Shown here: in pieces, positions 6,971-15,438 of the stretch | How positions within the stretch are numbered: position 1 is the first letter of the stretch | Layout: every line of letters begins with the position of its first letter | Origin: CAYLSV01 sp964386435 | Lineage (GTDB): Bacteria > Planctomycetota > Phycisphaerae > Tepidisphaerales > Tepidisphaeraceae | Length of the DNA: 15,438 nt | Assembly: GCA_964386435.1 (NCBI GenBank) | Contig: CAYLSV010000085.1 | Location: 1-15,438 of the forward strand | Reading direction: 5' to 3' | The notes under the pieces: generated by a model | Told to the model about the DNA's origin: nothing | Seen by the model: only the letters and a program-made list of their open reading frames with translations | Database searches by the model: none | Made by a program: the position numbers and the translations under genes

Positions 6971-7732
6971 TCAAGCGGTGGCCAGTTCCTGCTCGACGAA
7001 GTCGTAGCCCTGCTCCTCGAGCTGGTGAGCCAGCTCCGGGCCGCCGCTCTTGACGATCCGGCCCTGCAGCATTACGTGCACGTGGGTCGGCTCGATGTAG
7101 TCGAGCAGCCGCTGGTAGTGCGTGATCATCAGAATGCCCTTATCCGGCCCCCGCAACGTGTTGGCGGCCTTGGCAACCGTCTTGAGCGCGTCGATGTCGA
7201 GGCCGGAGTCCGTCTCGTCCATAATGCAAAACCGCGGGTCACAGACGGCCATCTGGAACACCTCGTTCCGCTTCTTCTCACCGCCGGAAAAGCCCTCGTT
7301 GACCGCCCGGTTCATGAACGATTGGTCCATGCCCAGCAATTCCATCTTCTGCCGCACGAGCTTGAGAAACTCTATGGCCGACAGCTCCGGCTTGCCCTGA
7401 TGCTTGCGGATCTCGTTGACGGCCGCCCGCAGGAAGTAACTGGTCGAGACGCCGGGGATCTCGACGGGGTACTGGAAGGCAATGAACATTCCCTCCCGCG
7501 CCCGCTCCTCAGTCGACATCTCGAGCAAGTCCTTGCCGTCGAAGGCAATCGAACCCTCGGTGACTTCATAAACTTCCTTCCCCATGAGCACCTGAGCGAG
7601 GGTCGACTTGCCGGAGCCGTTCTTGCCCATGATGGCGTGGACCTCCCCGGCGTTGATGGTGAGGTCAACGCCTTGCAGAATCTCACGACCGGGGATCTCG
7701 GCGTGGAGGTTTTGGATATCGAGGAGGGACAT
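6971..7732 (-). CDS. sufC: Fe-S cluster assembly ATPase SufC
   Basis: ABC-type ATPase that binds SufB and SufD and powers cluster assembly; it is cytoplasmic and not a transporter. The 253-residue protein has a Walker A GKNGSGKST at 36-44, a Q-loop at Gln87 in AFQYPVEIPG, the ABC signature FSGGEKKRNE at 148-157, Walker B FCIMDETDSGLD at 168-179 with catalytic Glu173, and the H-loop His205 in MITHYQR. FSGGEKKRNE and IMDETDSGLDIDAL are diagnostic of SufC against other ABC ATPases. The ATG at 7732 lies one base past the stop of the small upstream gene, and no Shine-Dalgarno site is visible, so translation may be coupled to that gene. Confidence 0.97.
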   Translation of the reverse strand: MSLLDIQNLHAEIPGREILQGVDLTINAGEVHAIMGKNGSGKSTLAQVLMGKEVYEVTEGSIAFDGKDLLEMSTEERAREGMFIAFQYPVEIPGVSTSYFLRAAVNEIRKHQGKPELSAIEFLKLVRQKMELLGMDQSFMNRAVNEGFSGGEKKRNEVFQMAVCDPRFCIMDETDSGLDIDALKTVAKAANTLRGPDKGILMITHYQRLLDYIEPTHVHVMLQGRIVKSGGPELAHQLEEQGYDFVEQELATA

Positions 7733-7733
7733 G

Positions 7734-8024
7734 TCAGTTCGTAGTTTCGAGTTGTAGTTGGTCGAGTTGCTGGTAGAGCGTGATCTTTAAACCATGTGCC
7801 GGAAGGAAGTGGTAGCCGCAGTGCTCGGTGAAGACGGCGATCTCGTCGAGCGAGGCATCGTGGAGCACGAGCCCGAAGTGGAACATCTGGTGGCTTCCGT
7901 CGGCGTACCGGATGAGCACGAGGTCGTGGAGGAAGTCCGCCGCCCCGAGGCGCCGCGGACCACCAAGATGCCGTTCCAGCCGCGGCCGCCAACGCGGTGG
8001 AACATCAAGCGAGAACCCGCTCAT
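7734..8024 (-). CDS. Small unknown protein with EHCGYH motif, inside the suf operon
   Basis: I cannot assign a function. The 96-residue product starts at ATG 8024, which is preceded by a strong GGAGGAG Shine-Dalgarno site seven bases upstream, and its first 20 bases overlap the end of hicB. The open frame reaches further back but that region is antisense-free hicB sequence in another frame. The C-terminal half is regular and probably folded: DLVLIRYADGSHQMF then EIAVFTEHCGYHFLP (residues 61-75). His68, Cys69 and His72 are close enough to bind metal. It is soluble with no signal peptide and ends one base before sufC. The close link to hicAB suggests a third cassette member; a simple fold-only accessory protein is equally possible. 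Confidence 0.75.
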   Translation of the reverse strand: MSGFSLDVPPRWRPRLERHLGGPRRLGAADFLHDLVLIRYADGSHQMFHFGLVLHDASLDEIAVFTEHCGYHFLPAHGLKITLYQQLDQLQLETTN

Positions 8025-8388
8025 CGGCCGTCTCCTCCAGATCCGCCGCCGTGCGACAGGCGTCGGAACCAGCAGGTTCATCCGACCACCGGCGGTGTTG
8101 CTTTAGCTTGTCCGTTAGATCCGGCAGGTTCTCAAACGGGTTGGGGGCGAAATTGGTGCAGTCATCGAACTGCAGCGGCTCGGGCAGCGAGTCGACTAGC
8201 GGCGGGTCTTGCACGTAGCAACCAATCAGATCCTTTGCCATCTCGATGGCTTCCTGTAGCGTCTCACCATGGGTTAGAGCGTTCAACTCGGGGATGCAGA
8301 CGATGAAGGCATTGTTTGTGTCCGACCAATTGATCATAAGGCTGTAGCGGTGCGGCCGCTTAGGGTCGGGCAGGATTTCGTCGCTCAT
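8005..8388 (-). CDS. hicB: HicB family antitoxin
   Basis: Antitoxin partner that binds and masks the HicA mRNA-targeting toxin. The 127-residue protein has the HicB partial RNase H-like fold near its start: YSLMINWSDTNNAFIVCIPE at about 15-34, then LNALTHGETLQEAIEMAKDL, which follows the usual pattern of a PEL-type strand, a HG(E/D)T turn and a helix with EA. The C-terminal part is polar and shows no clear helix-turn-helix or ribbon-helix-helix DNA-binding domain, so autoregulation may be weak or use another route. The ATG at 8388 overlaps the hicA stop as ATGA and has a GAGGAG Shine-Dalgarno site five bases upstream. It overlaps the next gene by 20 bases. Confidence 0.85.
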   Translation of the reverse strand: MSDEILPDPKRPHRYSLMINWSDTNNAFIVCIPELNALTHGETLQEAIEMAKDLIGCYVQDPPLVDSLPEPLQFDDCTNFAPNPFENLPDLTDKLKQHRRWSDEPAGSDACRTAADLEETADERVLA

Positions 8389-8609
8389 GGCTGCTCCTCG
8401 TCTCGGGCCTTGACCTGTTCAATCTTCCGTTTCACGTCGGCCTCATGATACTGCCGGGCATCGTCACCGTCGTTGCCAGACAGCTCCACGATGAGGTCGG
8501 CGTACCGGCTGTGCCGCCACATGCTGTGGCTGCCTTTGCCCCGGCCGGGCATCAGGTTGAAGCCGGCCCGGCGGAGCATTTGCTTGAGCTTGCGGACCTT
8601 CAGCGGCAT
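8385..8609 (-). CDS. hicA: HicA family toxin
   Basis: HicA toxins have a double-stranded-RNA-binding-like fold and cleave mRNA, halting translation. The 74-residue product fits the family length. It opens with KVRKLKQMLRRAGF, the common helix, then GRGKGSHSMW with the catalytic His28. SGNDGDDARQYHEADVKRKI (44-63) is the pattern of the HicA subgroup whose C-terminal half carries GDDA and a Tyr. Start ATG 8609 is preceded by AAGGTGG, which overlaps the sufB stop codon; the gene begins 12 bases after sufB. Toxin precedes antitoxin, the usual order in hicAB. Unlike a free-standing hicAB locus, no separate promoter room exists in front of it. Confidence 0.87.
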   Translation of the reverse strand: MPLKVRKLKQMLRRAGFNLMPGRGKGSHSMWRHSRYADLIVELSGNDGDDARQYHEADVKRKIEQVKARDEEQP

Positions 8610-8621
8610 CGGGCGACCACC

Positions 8622-10115
<1,494 letters not shown>

Positions 10116-10120
10116 GCCAC

Positions 10121-10148
10121 ACGATAGGACCGGCCGGGCGATTTTCAA
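10121..10148 (-). promoter_or_regulatory. Candidate sigma70-type promoter for the suf operon
   Basis: On the minus strand TTGAAA (10148-10143) and TATCGT (10126-10121) stand 16 bases apart. The -10-like box ends only five bases before the sufB ATG, so the transcript would start close to or at the start codon, implying a leaderless message. No IscR- or SufR-like operator is recognised. The boxes are moderate matches found by eye. Confidence 0.35.
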
Positions 10149-10167
10149 CGGTTGCTGAAGGTCAGAA

Positions 10168-11901
10168 ATGCGCTGGTGGCCGCTTCTGAAAGTTGGTGGC
10201 GTCGCTGCCATGGCGGCAAGCGTCCTGCCGGATCTGGAGCGGCTCGAGCCGCGGCGGCTGCTGGTGGCCTACGTCGTGGACACCCCGCTGGACGAGCCTT
10301 TCGGGCGAACCTCGGAGGATCCGGGCGACCGCGACGGCCGACTGAGCTTGCGCGAGGCCGTCTACGCCGCGAGCTTCAACAAGGTGATCAACGACGCCCC
10401 GGCGGGCAGCGACACAGAGCGCGACGTGATCACGTTCGCCTCCGGCATCGAGCGCGTCGTGCTGGGCGGGCAGGATTTGCCAGTGGTGGACGACGTGGAG
10501 ATCCGCGGCGAGGTCACGATCGACGCCAACGGCGAGAGCGGCATCTTCTTCATTCTCGCAGATTACGTCGTACTCGATGGCCTCACGCTCACCGGCGGCG
10601 ACACGAACTGGCGCGGCGGCGCGATCCTGTTCGAGGCGTCGGGCCGCGGGCGGCTGAGCAACCTGACCGTGACCGGCAACAACGCCGCCTCGGGCGGCGG
10701 CGGCATCGCGTTGTTCGGCAAGGCCGGCGGCCTCTACGAGATTATTGACTGCGTGTTCACCGACAACACCACCGACGGCGCGGGCTTCGCAGGCCGGCGG
10801 CACGACGGCGGCGGAGTGCTCTTGGACTTCGCCAATGCTCGAATCAGCCGGTCGATCATCGCCGACAACGTCGTGAGCAGCGGCCAGGGCGGCGGCATCG
10901 GCGTGATCGCAGGCGGATCGCTTGTGATCGAGGGGTCACTCGTCAGTGGCAACGCCGCAGCGGCCGGCGGCGGCATCGCGGTGGCGAACAGCGAGGTGAC
11001 GATTGCCGACGGCTCAGTGCTGCGAAACAACGCGGCCGCGACCGACGGCGGTGGGCTGCACCTGTCGGGTGACTCCACCGCAACGGTGACGGAGTCGGCG
11101 TTACGCGACAACGCGGCCGACCGCAGTGGCGGCGGTCTGTGGCAGGGGCCGAATGGAACGGCGAGCCTGAGCCGCGTCGTAATCGACGGCAACCTGGCCG
11201 CGGGCGGCGAGGCGGGCCAAGGCGGCGGCGTGATGAGCGTCGGTGGCACCGTCAGCATCTCCGGCTCGTCGGTACGCGGCAACATCGCCCCGCTGGCCGG
11301 CGGCGGCTTGGAGCTTGGCGGCGGGACAATGTTGGTGTCCAGCAGCCTCATCGCCGCGAACGTCGCCGGTGGAGCTGGCACCGCGGCTCCAGGGAGAGGC
11401 GGCGGGTTCCACGCGACGGCAGGTGAAGCCACCTTCAGCCGCAGCGTGGTCGAAGGCAACTCCGCCTGGCGCGAGGGCGGCGGCCTGTGGAACCCCGGCG
11501 GGAGCAGGTTGTTTCTGCTGGAGAGCAGCGTGCGCGGCAATCGGGCAGAGAGCCCTGGCGGCCTGGGCGGCGGCGTGTTCAACGCGGCCGAGGGCGAAGT
11601 GACGGTTGCGGCCAGCGTGTTCATCGGCAACAACGCCGGCGAGGGCGGCGGGCTCTACAACGCGGTTGGGGCGGAGATGCTGATCACGACGACGAACATC
11701 CGCAACAACCTCGCCGTCCGCGGAGGCGGGTTGTTCAACGAGGGTTCGCTCGTCCTCGACGACACCGTAAACGTCCTCCACAACGTCGCCACCGACAGCG
11801 GCGGCGGGTTGTTTGCCGGAAACGGCACCGCGACGCTGGCCGGGGCCGTCTTCGCCGACAACACGCCAGAGGCGACGGCCGGGCCGGGCACGATTGCGTA
11901 A
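10168..11901 (+). CDS. LEPR-XLL beta-helix exported protein, shorter paralogue
   Basis: Predicted secreted or surface protein of 577 residues. It has the planctomycete N-terminal motif LERLEPRRLL (23-32), then a CSLREA-like segment GRLSLREAVYAA (57-68), and then right-handed parallel beta-helix coils with the recurrent pattern GGG(I/L)xx..., a hydrophobic strand and an N-x-A turn. Coils are about 28-30 residues and resemble the polymorphic outer membrane protein (PMP-like) repeats. The C-terminus ends in TAGPGTIA with no dockerin, PEP-CTERM or autotransporter barrel, so anchoring is unexplained. The start ATG at 10168 has a GAAGG site six bases upstream; ATG 10210 would give a shorter leader directly before LEPRRLL. 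It is divergent from sufB with 52 bases between and 88 bases before its paralogue. Its ligand or role is unknown. Confidence 0.85.
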   Translation: MRWWPLLKVGGVAAMAASVLPDLERLEPRRLLVAYVVDTPLDEPFGRTSEDPGDRDGRLSLREAVYAASFNKVINDAPAGSDTERDVITFASGIERVVLGGQDLPVVDDVEIRGEVTIDANGESGIFFILADYVVLDGLTLTGGDTNWRGGAILFEASGRGRLSNLTVTGNNAASGGGGIALFGKAGGLYEIIDCVFTDNTTDGAGFAGRRHDGGGVLLDFANARISRSIIADNVVSSGQGGGIGVIAGGSLVIEGSLVSGNAAAAGGGIAVANSEVTIADGSVLRNNAAATDGGGLHLSGDSTATVTESALRDNAADRSGGGLWQGPNGTASLSRVVIDGNLAAGGEAGQGGGVMSVGGTVSISGSSVRGNIAPLAGGGLELGGGTMLVSSSLIAANVAGGAGTAAPGRGGGFHATAGEATFSRSVVEGNSAWREGGGLWNPGGSRLFLLESSVRGNRAESPGGLGGGVFNAAEGEVTVAASVFIGNNAGEGGGLYNAVGAEMLITTTNIRNNLAVRGGGLFNEGSLVLDDTVNVLHNVATDSGGGLFAGNGTATLAGAVFADNTPEATAGPGTIA

Positions 11902-11989
11902 ACGCGGCGCGGAAACAGGGGCTGCGGTCAGGGCGGTGGTGTGGTAAGACGGGGGCTCCGAACCACCCGCCACGCCAACCCGCTTGAAA

Positions 11990-14900
11990 ATGCCCCAACT
12001 CCCCACGCTCGTTCCCATGCTCGTTGAAGGCCTCGAAGCCCGCCGTCTGCTGGCCAGTTTTGTCGTCGACACGGTTGCCGACACCGACATCACCGGGCAG
12101 CTTGATGGCTCGATCAGCTTGCGGGAGGCTGTTCGGGCGGCGACGACCAACCAGGCGTCGGGCGACGCCCCGGCGGGCGATCCGACCGGGGACACCATCA
12201 CGTTCGCTGACGGCATCAACCTGATTTCGCTGACCGTAGGGGCCATCGACATCGGCGATGATGTCACGATTGCCGGACCGACCGACCGGACGCTCGTCAT
12301 CAGCGGCAACGGCATCGGCGGCGTGTTCAACGTGCTGACAAACGAGGCCGTGGCGCTCAACAACCTGACGCTCACCGACGCCCGCAGCAACAACGTCGGC
12401 GGGGCCCTGCGGATCAACGACGGCGGCGACGTGAGCGTGAACGCCGTCACGTTCCGCGACAACCGGGTGCCCGACGGCGGCGCGGCCATTTATCTGCAAA
12501 GCGGCAGCGTCAGCGTCACCGACAGCCTCTTCACCGACAATGTGGCCGACGGTGCCAGCGGCTCGGGCGGGGCCGTGCTCATCAACAGCGGGACGGCGAG
12601 CTTCGACGGCAGCGTGTTCACGGAAAACGTCGCCAACCGGGCCGGCGGCGCGATTGAGGTGACGGCCGGCACGGTCGACATCACCGGCAGCAGCTTCCGC
12701 CGCAACGTCGCCGGGCCGGCGGGGCTGGCCGCGCCGGGCAATGGCGGGGCGCTGCACGTCACGGGGCCGACCACCGTCACGCTCACCAACAGCGTCGTGA
12801 ACGACAACACGGCCGCCAGCGAGGGCGGGGGTCTGTGGAACTCGGCCACCGGCACGATGACGGTGAACTTGTCTTCCGTCGCCCGCAACGCTGCCAACGG
12901 CGACGCGGCCGACAACGGCGGCGGCGGCTTGTTCAACGACGGCGGCACGCTCGCCGTCACCGAGTCCAGCATCCGCGACAACATCGCCATCGGCACCAGC
13001 GGCTCCGGCGGCGGCCTCCTTAGCGTCGGCGGGACCGTCGGCGTGACCAACACCTTCGTCACCGGCAACGGGGCCAACCGGGCCGGCGGCGGCGTGGAGG
13101 TGATCGACGGGGCGACGACCCTCGACGGCGTGTTCCTGGCGAACAACGTCGCCGGGCCGCGCGGTTCGGCCGCGCCGGGCAACGGCGGCGGCCTGCACGT
13201 CTCCGGCGGGGCCGGCACAGTGGCCGTTACCGACACCGAGATCCGCAACAACCGCGCCGCGGCCGAGGGCGGGGGCCTGTGGAACCAGGCGGGCACGCTG
13301 ATGACCGTCACCGACACCGTGATCGACAATAACGTCGCCCTCGGCAACGCGGCCGACAACGGTGGTGGCGGCGTGTTCAACAACGGCGGCGACCTTCGGC
13401 TCCTCGGCAGCACGCTCAGCCGCAACGTCGCCTCCGGCACCAGCGGCTCCGGCGGCGGCGCGTTCTCCACGGCCGGCAACCTGCTCGTGAACAACACGTC
13501 CATCGCCTTCAACTTCGCCAAGCGAGCCGGCGGCGGCGTGGAGGTTATCGCCGGCGTGGCGACCTTCGAGAACGGCAGCGTCGTCCGCGGCAACACCGCC
13601 GGCAACCTTGATCAAGGCAATCCCGGCAACGGCGGCGGCCTCCACACCACCGGGGCGGCCCAGGTCACCGTCAACGCCAGCGCCTTCCGCGACAACTACG
13701 CCGACAACGAGGGCGGCGGCATCTGGGGTGCGGCCGGGGGCGTCATCAACGTCGAAGGCGGCACCGTCATCAACAACAACCTCGCCGGCGGCGTCCTGCC
13801 GACCAATGGCGGCGGCGGGCTGTTCAACAACGGCGGCACGATGAACGTTCGCGGCGGCACCGTCGTCCGCGACAACGCCGCCGTCGGCCTCAGCGGGTCC
13901 GGGGGCGGGGCGTTCTCCACCGGCGGCAGCCTGACGATCAGCGACTCGTTCGTCTTCGCCAACCAAGCCAACCGGGCCGGCGGCGGCGTGGAAGTCATTG
14001 CCGGCAACTTTGACGTGAGCGTCAGCAGCTTCCGCCGCAACGTCGCCGGGCCCGAGGGTTCGGCCCGCCCCGGCAACGGCGGCGGCGTGCACATCTCGGC
14101 CGCGGCCGATTCGGACATCGTCGACAGCTTCTTCCAAGGCAACGTCGCCGCGCTCGAGGGCGGGGCGCTGTGGAACTCGGCGACCGGCACGATGGACGTG
14201 CTGCGGACGACACTTGTGGACAACGCCGCCGTCGGCGACGCGGCCGACCAGGGCGGCGGCGGCGTGTTCAACAACGGCGGCACGCTGACCGTCACCGACT
14301 CCAGCGTCCGCTTCAACCAAGCCACGGGCGACAGCGGCTCCGGCGGCGGCCTGCTCAGCGTCGGTGGCGACCTGACGGTGGCCAACGCGAGCTTGCGCGG
14401 CAACGTCGCCAATCGCGCCGGCGGCGGCATCGAACTGGCCGGCGGCACGCTCGCCGTCACCGCCAGCTTGCTCACCGGCAACCAGGCGGGCCAACTGGGC
14501 GATGCCAGCCCCGGCAACGGTGGCGGCTTCCACTCAACCGCCGGCAATGCCTCGTTCAGCAACAGCGTCATCGAACGCAACGCCGCCCGCAACGAAGGCG
14601 GCGGCCTGTGGAACGCCACCGGCAGCACGCTCACCGTCACCGACTCCAGCGTGCGGACCAATACCGTCACCAGCGGCAACGGCCTGGGCGGCGGCTTGTT
14701 CAACAACAACGGCGGCACGACGAACATCACCGGCAGCGTCTTCGCCGACAACTTCGCCGTCGGCCGCGCCACCGGCGGCAGCGGCGGCGGGCTGTTCAAC
14801 GCCGAGGGTGCCACGCTCACCCTCGCCACCACCAACGTCCGCAACAACGTCACCGAAGACGGCGGCGGTTTGTTCAACGCCGGCACCCTCACCCTCGCCG

Positions 14901-15040
14901 GCACCGTGAACATCCTGCGGAATAACGCCCTCGCCGGCGGCGGCCTGTTCACCGACGCCACCGGCACCAGCACACTCAACAACGCCATTTTCGCCGACAA
15001 CACGCCCAACAACACCGCCGGCCCCGGCACCGTCGTCTGA
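11990..15040 (+). CDS. LEARRLLA beta-helix exported protein with nested super-repeat
   Basis: Predicted secreted or surface protein of 1016 residues. It starts with EGLEARRLLA (13-22), a variant of the LEPR-XLL motif, and a CSLREA-like SISLREAVRAA (41-51). Residues about 190 to 928 are a five-fold super-repeat (nucleotides 12557-14779; unit 441-450 bases), each unit containing five beta-helix coils marked in order by SGSGGG, NRAGGG(V/I)EV, PGNGGG(L/V)H, EGGGLWN and GGGG(L/V)FN. The last about 88 residues are a cap ending TAGPGTVV, like the end of the shorter paralogue. ATG 11990 is chosen over the TTG at 11984. The gene is very rich in Gly, Asn, Ala and Thr and low in charge. No membrane anchor or sorting domain is seen, and no function is assigned beyond an exported, probably structural or adhesive role. 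Confidence 0.85.
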   Translation: MPQLPTLVPMLVEGLEARRLLASFVVDTVADTDITGQLDGSISLREAVRAATTNQASGDAPAGDPTGDTITFADGINLISLTVGAIDIGDDVTIAGPTDRTLVISGNGIGGVFNVLTNEAVALNNLTLTDARSNNVGGALRINDGGDVSVNAVTFRDNRVPDGGAAIYLQSGSVSVTDSLFTDNVADGASGSGGAVLINSGTASFDGSVFTENVANRAGGAIEVTAGTVDITGSSFRRNVAGPAGLAAPGNGGALHVTGPTTVTLTNSVVNDNTAASEGGGLWNSATGTMTVNLSSVARNAANGDAADNGGGGLFNDGGTLAVTESSIRDNIAIGTSGSGGGLLSVGGTVGVTNTFVTGNGANRAGGGVEVIDGATTLDGVFLANNVAGPRGSAAPGNGGGLHVSGGAGTVAVTDTEIRNNRAAAEGGGLWNQAGTLMTVTDTVIDNNVALGNAADNGGGGVFNNGGDLRLLGSTLSRNVASGTSGSGGGAFSTAGNLLVNNTSIAFNFAKRAGGGVEVIAGVATFENGSVVRGNTAGNLDQGNPGNGGGLHTTGAAQVTVNASAFRDNYADNEGGGIWGAAGGVINVEGGTVINNNLAGGVLPTNGGGGLFNNGGTMNVRGGTVVRDNAAVGLSGSGGGAFSTGGSLTISDSFVFANQANRAGGGVEVIAGNFDVSVSSFRRNVAGPEGSARPGNGGGVHISAAADSDIVDSFFQGNVAALEGGALWNSATGTMDVLRTTLVDNAAVGDAADQGGGGVFNNGGTLTVTDSSVRFNQATGDSGSGGGLLSVGGDLTVANASLRGNVANRAGGGIELAGGTLAVTASLLTGNQAGQLGDASPGNGGGFHSTAGNASFSNSVIERNAARNEGGGLWNATGSTLTVTDSSVRTNTVTSGNGLGGGLFNNNGGTTNITGSVFADNFAVGRATGGSGGGLFNAEGATLTLATTNVRNNVTEDGGGLFNAGTLTLAGTVNILRNNALAGGGLFTDATGTSTLNNAIFADNTPNNTAGPGTVV
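12557..14779 (+). repeat. Five tandem coding super-repeats of 441-450 bases
   Basis: Units begin at the AGCGG(C/G)TC... coding SGSGGG at 12557, 12998, 13442, 13892 and 14333, spaced 441, 444, 450 and 441 bases, with a related coil at 14780 after another 447. Lengths are multiples of three, so the repeats expand the protein by whole coils. Wording within the units is conserved to different degrees, which suggests older duplications with later conversion. Confidence 0.85.
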
Positions 15041-15085
15041 TCCATTGACCCCCACCCCCCGCCCGCCTAACGTGCCAGCCCCTCC

Positions 15086-15159
15086 GGGCGCATAGCTCAG
15101 CTGGTTAGAGCGCGTCCCTGATAAGGACGAGGTCCGTGGTTCGAGTCCACGTGCGCCCA
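15086..15159 (+). tRNA. trnI: tRNA-Ile (anticodon GAT)
   Basis: The 74-base gene folds completely: acceptor arm GGGCGCA with TGCGCCC, D stem GCTC with GAGC, anticodon stem CGTCC with GGACG, anticodon loop CTGATAA and T stem CGTGG with CCACG around TTCGAGT. The anticodon GAT at 15120-15122 reads AUC and AUU isoleucine codons. The discriminator base is A at 15159 and CCA is not encoded. It lies 45 bases past the large beta-helix gene. This tRNA often sits in rRNA operons, but here no rRNA is seen. Confidence 0.97.
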
Positions 15160-15438
15160 TTATACCGGATCGGCCCCAAAACGGCCACACGGGGTCAAGA
15201 ACAACGTTTTCCATGCGACCCGACCCACTTTGGGCAGGGGTCCAACCGCGCCATTACTGCACCAGATCGCACTGATCCGCACCCCCGGTTGGGGGTGACA
15301 GCGGGCGTGACCTCGAGGGTGACGGCCATTGACGCGGAAGGCGGTGCCGCGTGAAGCGTCTCGCCAACCCCACCGTCCGCATCAGCCGCCGCGCCTCCTC
15401 GTCGGCGATCGCATTGTCGAAGCTCGCGGGGTTGTGCG
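15160..15438. other. Post-tRNA region without a confident gene
   Basis: On the plus strand a short frame of 72 codons starts inside the tRNA gene and stops at 15352-15354 in a GTGA junction, where a second frame starting at GTG 15351 runs out of the window (VKRLANPTVRISRRASS and on). On the minus strand a frame open from the window edge to a stop at 15254 reads HNPASFDNAIADEEARR and could be the end of a gene entering from the right. Both readings are weak and compete. A 6-bp hairpin with tetraloop GGTT (15281-15296) is also present, without a T run. Because the region abuts the 3-prime end of a tRNA gene, it could mark an attachment site, but no integrase is visible. Confidence 0.3.

Noticed and set aside
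11735..14533. Very long minus-strand open frame (932 codons) opposite the beta-helix genes
   Set aside because: It spans two plus-strand genes and their spacer, is made of low-complexity Ala, Val, Gly and Asp, and mirrors the coding repeats. It is an antisense by-product of GC-rich codon use.
12557..14779. Regularly spaced repeats resembling a CRISPR array
   Set aside because: Units are 441-450 bases, in frame and coding throughout, with gradual divergence; there are no short identical repeats with unique spacers and no cas genes.
15281..15296. Hairpin as a rho-independent terminator for the tRNA
   Set aside because: The stem is only 6 bp and no T run follows, and it lies over 120 bases past the tRNA end.

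Overview
The window is a GC-rich bacterial chromosome segment that most likely comes from a planctomycete, plausibly Phycisphaerae-like. The main reason is two adjacent exported beta-helix proteins that begin with a LEPR-XLL/LEARRLLA motif followed by a CSLREA-like segment, a combination known mainly from planctomycetes. A five-helix SdhC, many short palindromic repeats, and several genes with weak or absent Shine-Dalgarno sites fit the same picture. Taxonomy is inferred from these features only.

Layout. Positions 1-160 hold part of a REP-like palindromic element and a 10-bp inverted repeat. metF (minus strand) follows, with its C-terminal part interrupted by a run of N at 216-251. The reading frame resumes one base out after the gap, so the gap length is a placeholder. 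A 91-bp hairpin separates metF from sdhC (minus strand). No sdhA or sdhB lies beside sdhC. Divergent from sdhC, on the plus strand, are an M19 dipeptidase, a YhhQ/VUT-type queuosine-precursor transporter and, overlapping the transporter stop by 4 bases, an unrecognised gene that appears frameshifted at an A run. Positions 4469-4761 contain no gene but hold a two-copy 100-bp tandem repeat with an inverted relative. Next is a small class I methyltransferase (minus strand), then an inverted pair of REP-like hairpins at 5438-5520.

The centre is a minus-strand iron-sulfur assembly operon, sufB > hicA > hicB > small unknown protein > sufC > sufD. Gaps are tiny or genes overlap, so a HicAB toxin-antitoxin pair and a 96-residue unknown protein sit inside the SufBCD operon. 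SufB, SufC and SufD together form the cluster-building scaffold and its ATPase. The HicA toxin would cut or block mRNA unless HicB restrains it. Having both on one transcript could couple their expression to Fe-S demand. This is the most interesting arrangement in the window.

Divergent from sufB are two paralogous plus-strand genes for secreted, glycine-rich parallel beta-helix proteins (577 and 1016 residues). The larger contains five copies of a 147-150-residue super-repeat. A tRNA-Ile(GAT) gene follows, and the last 279 bases carry no gene that can be firmly called.
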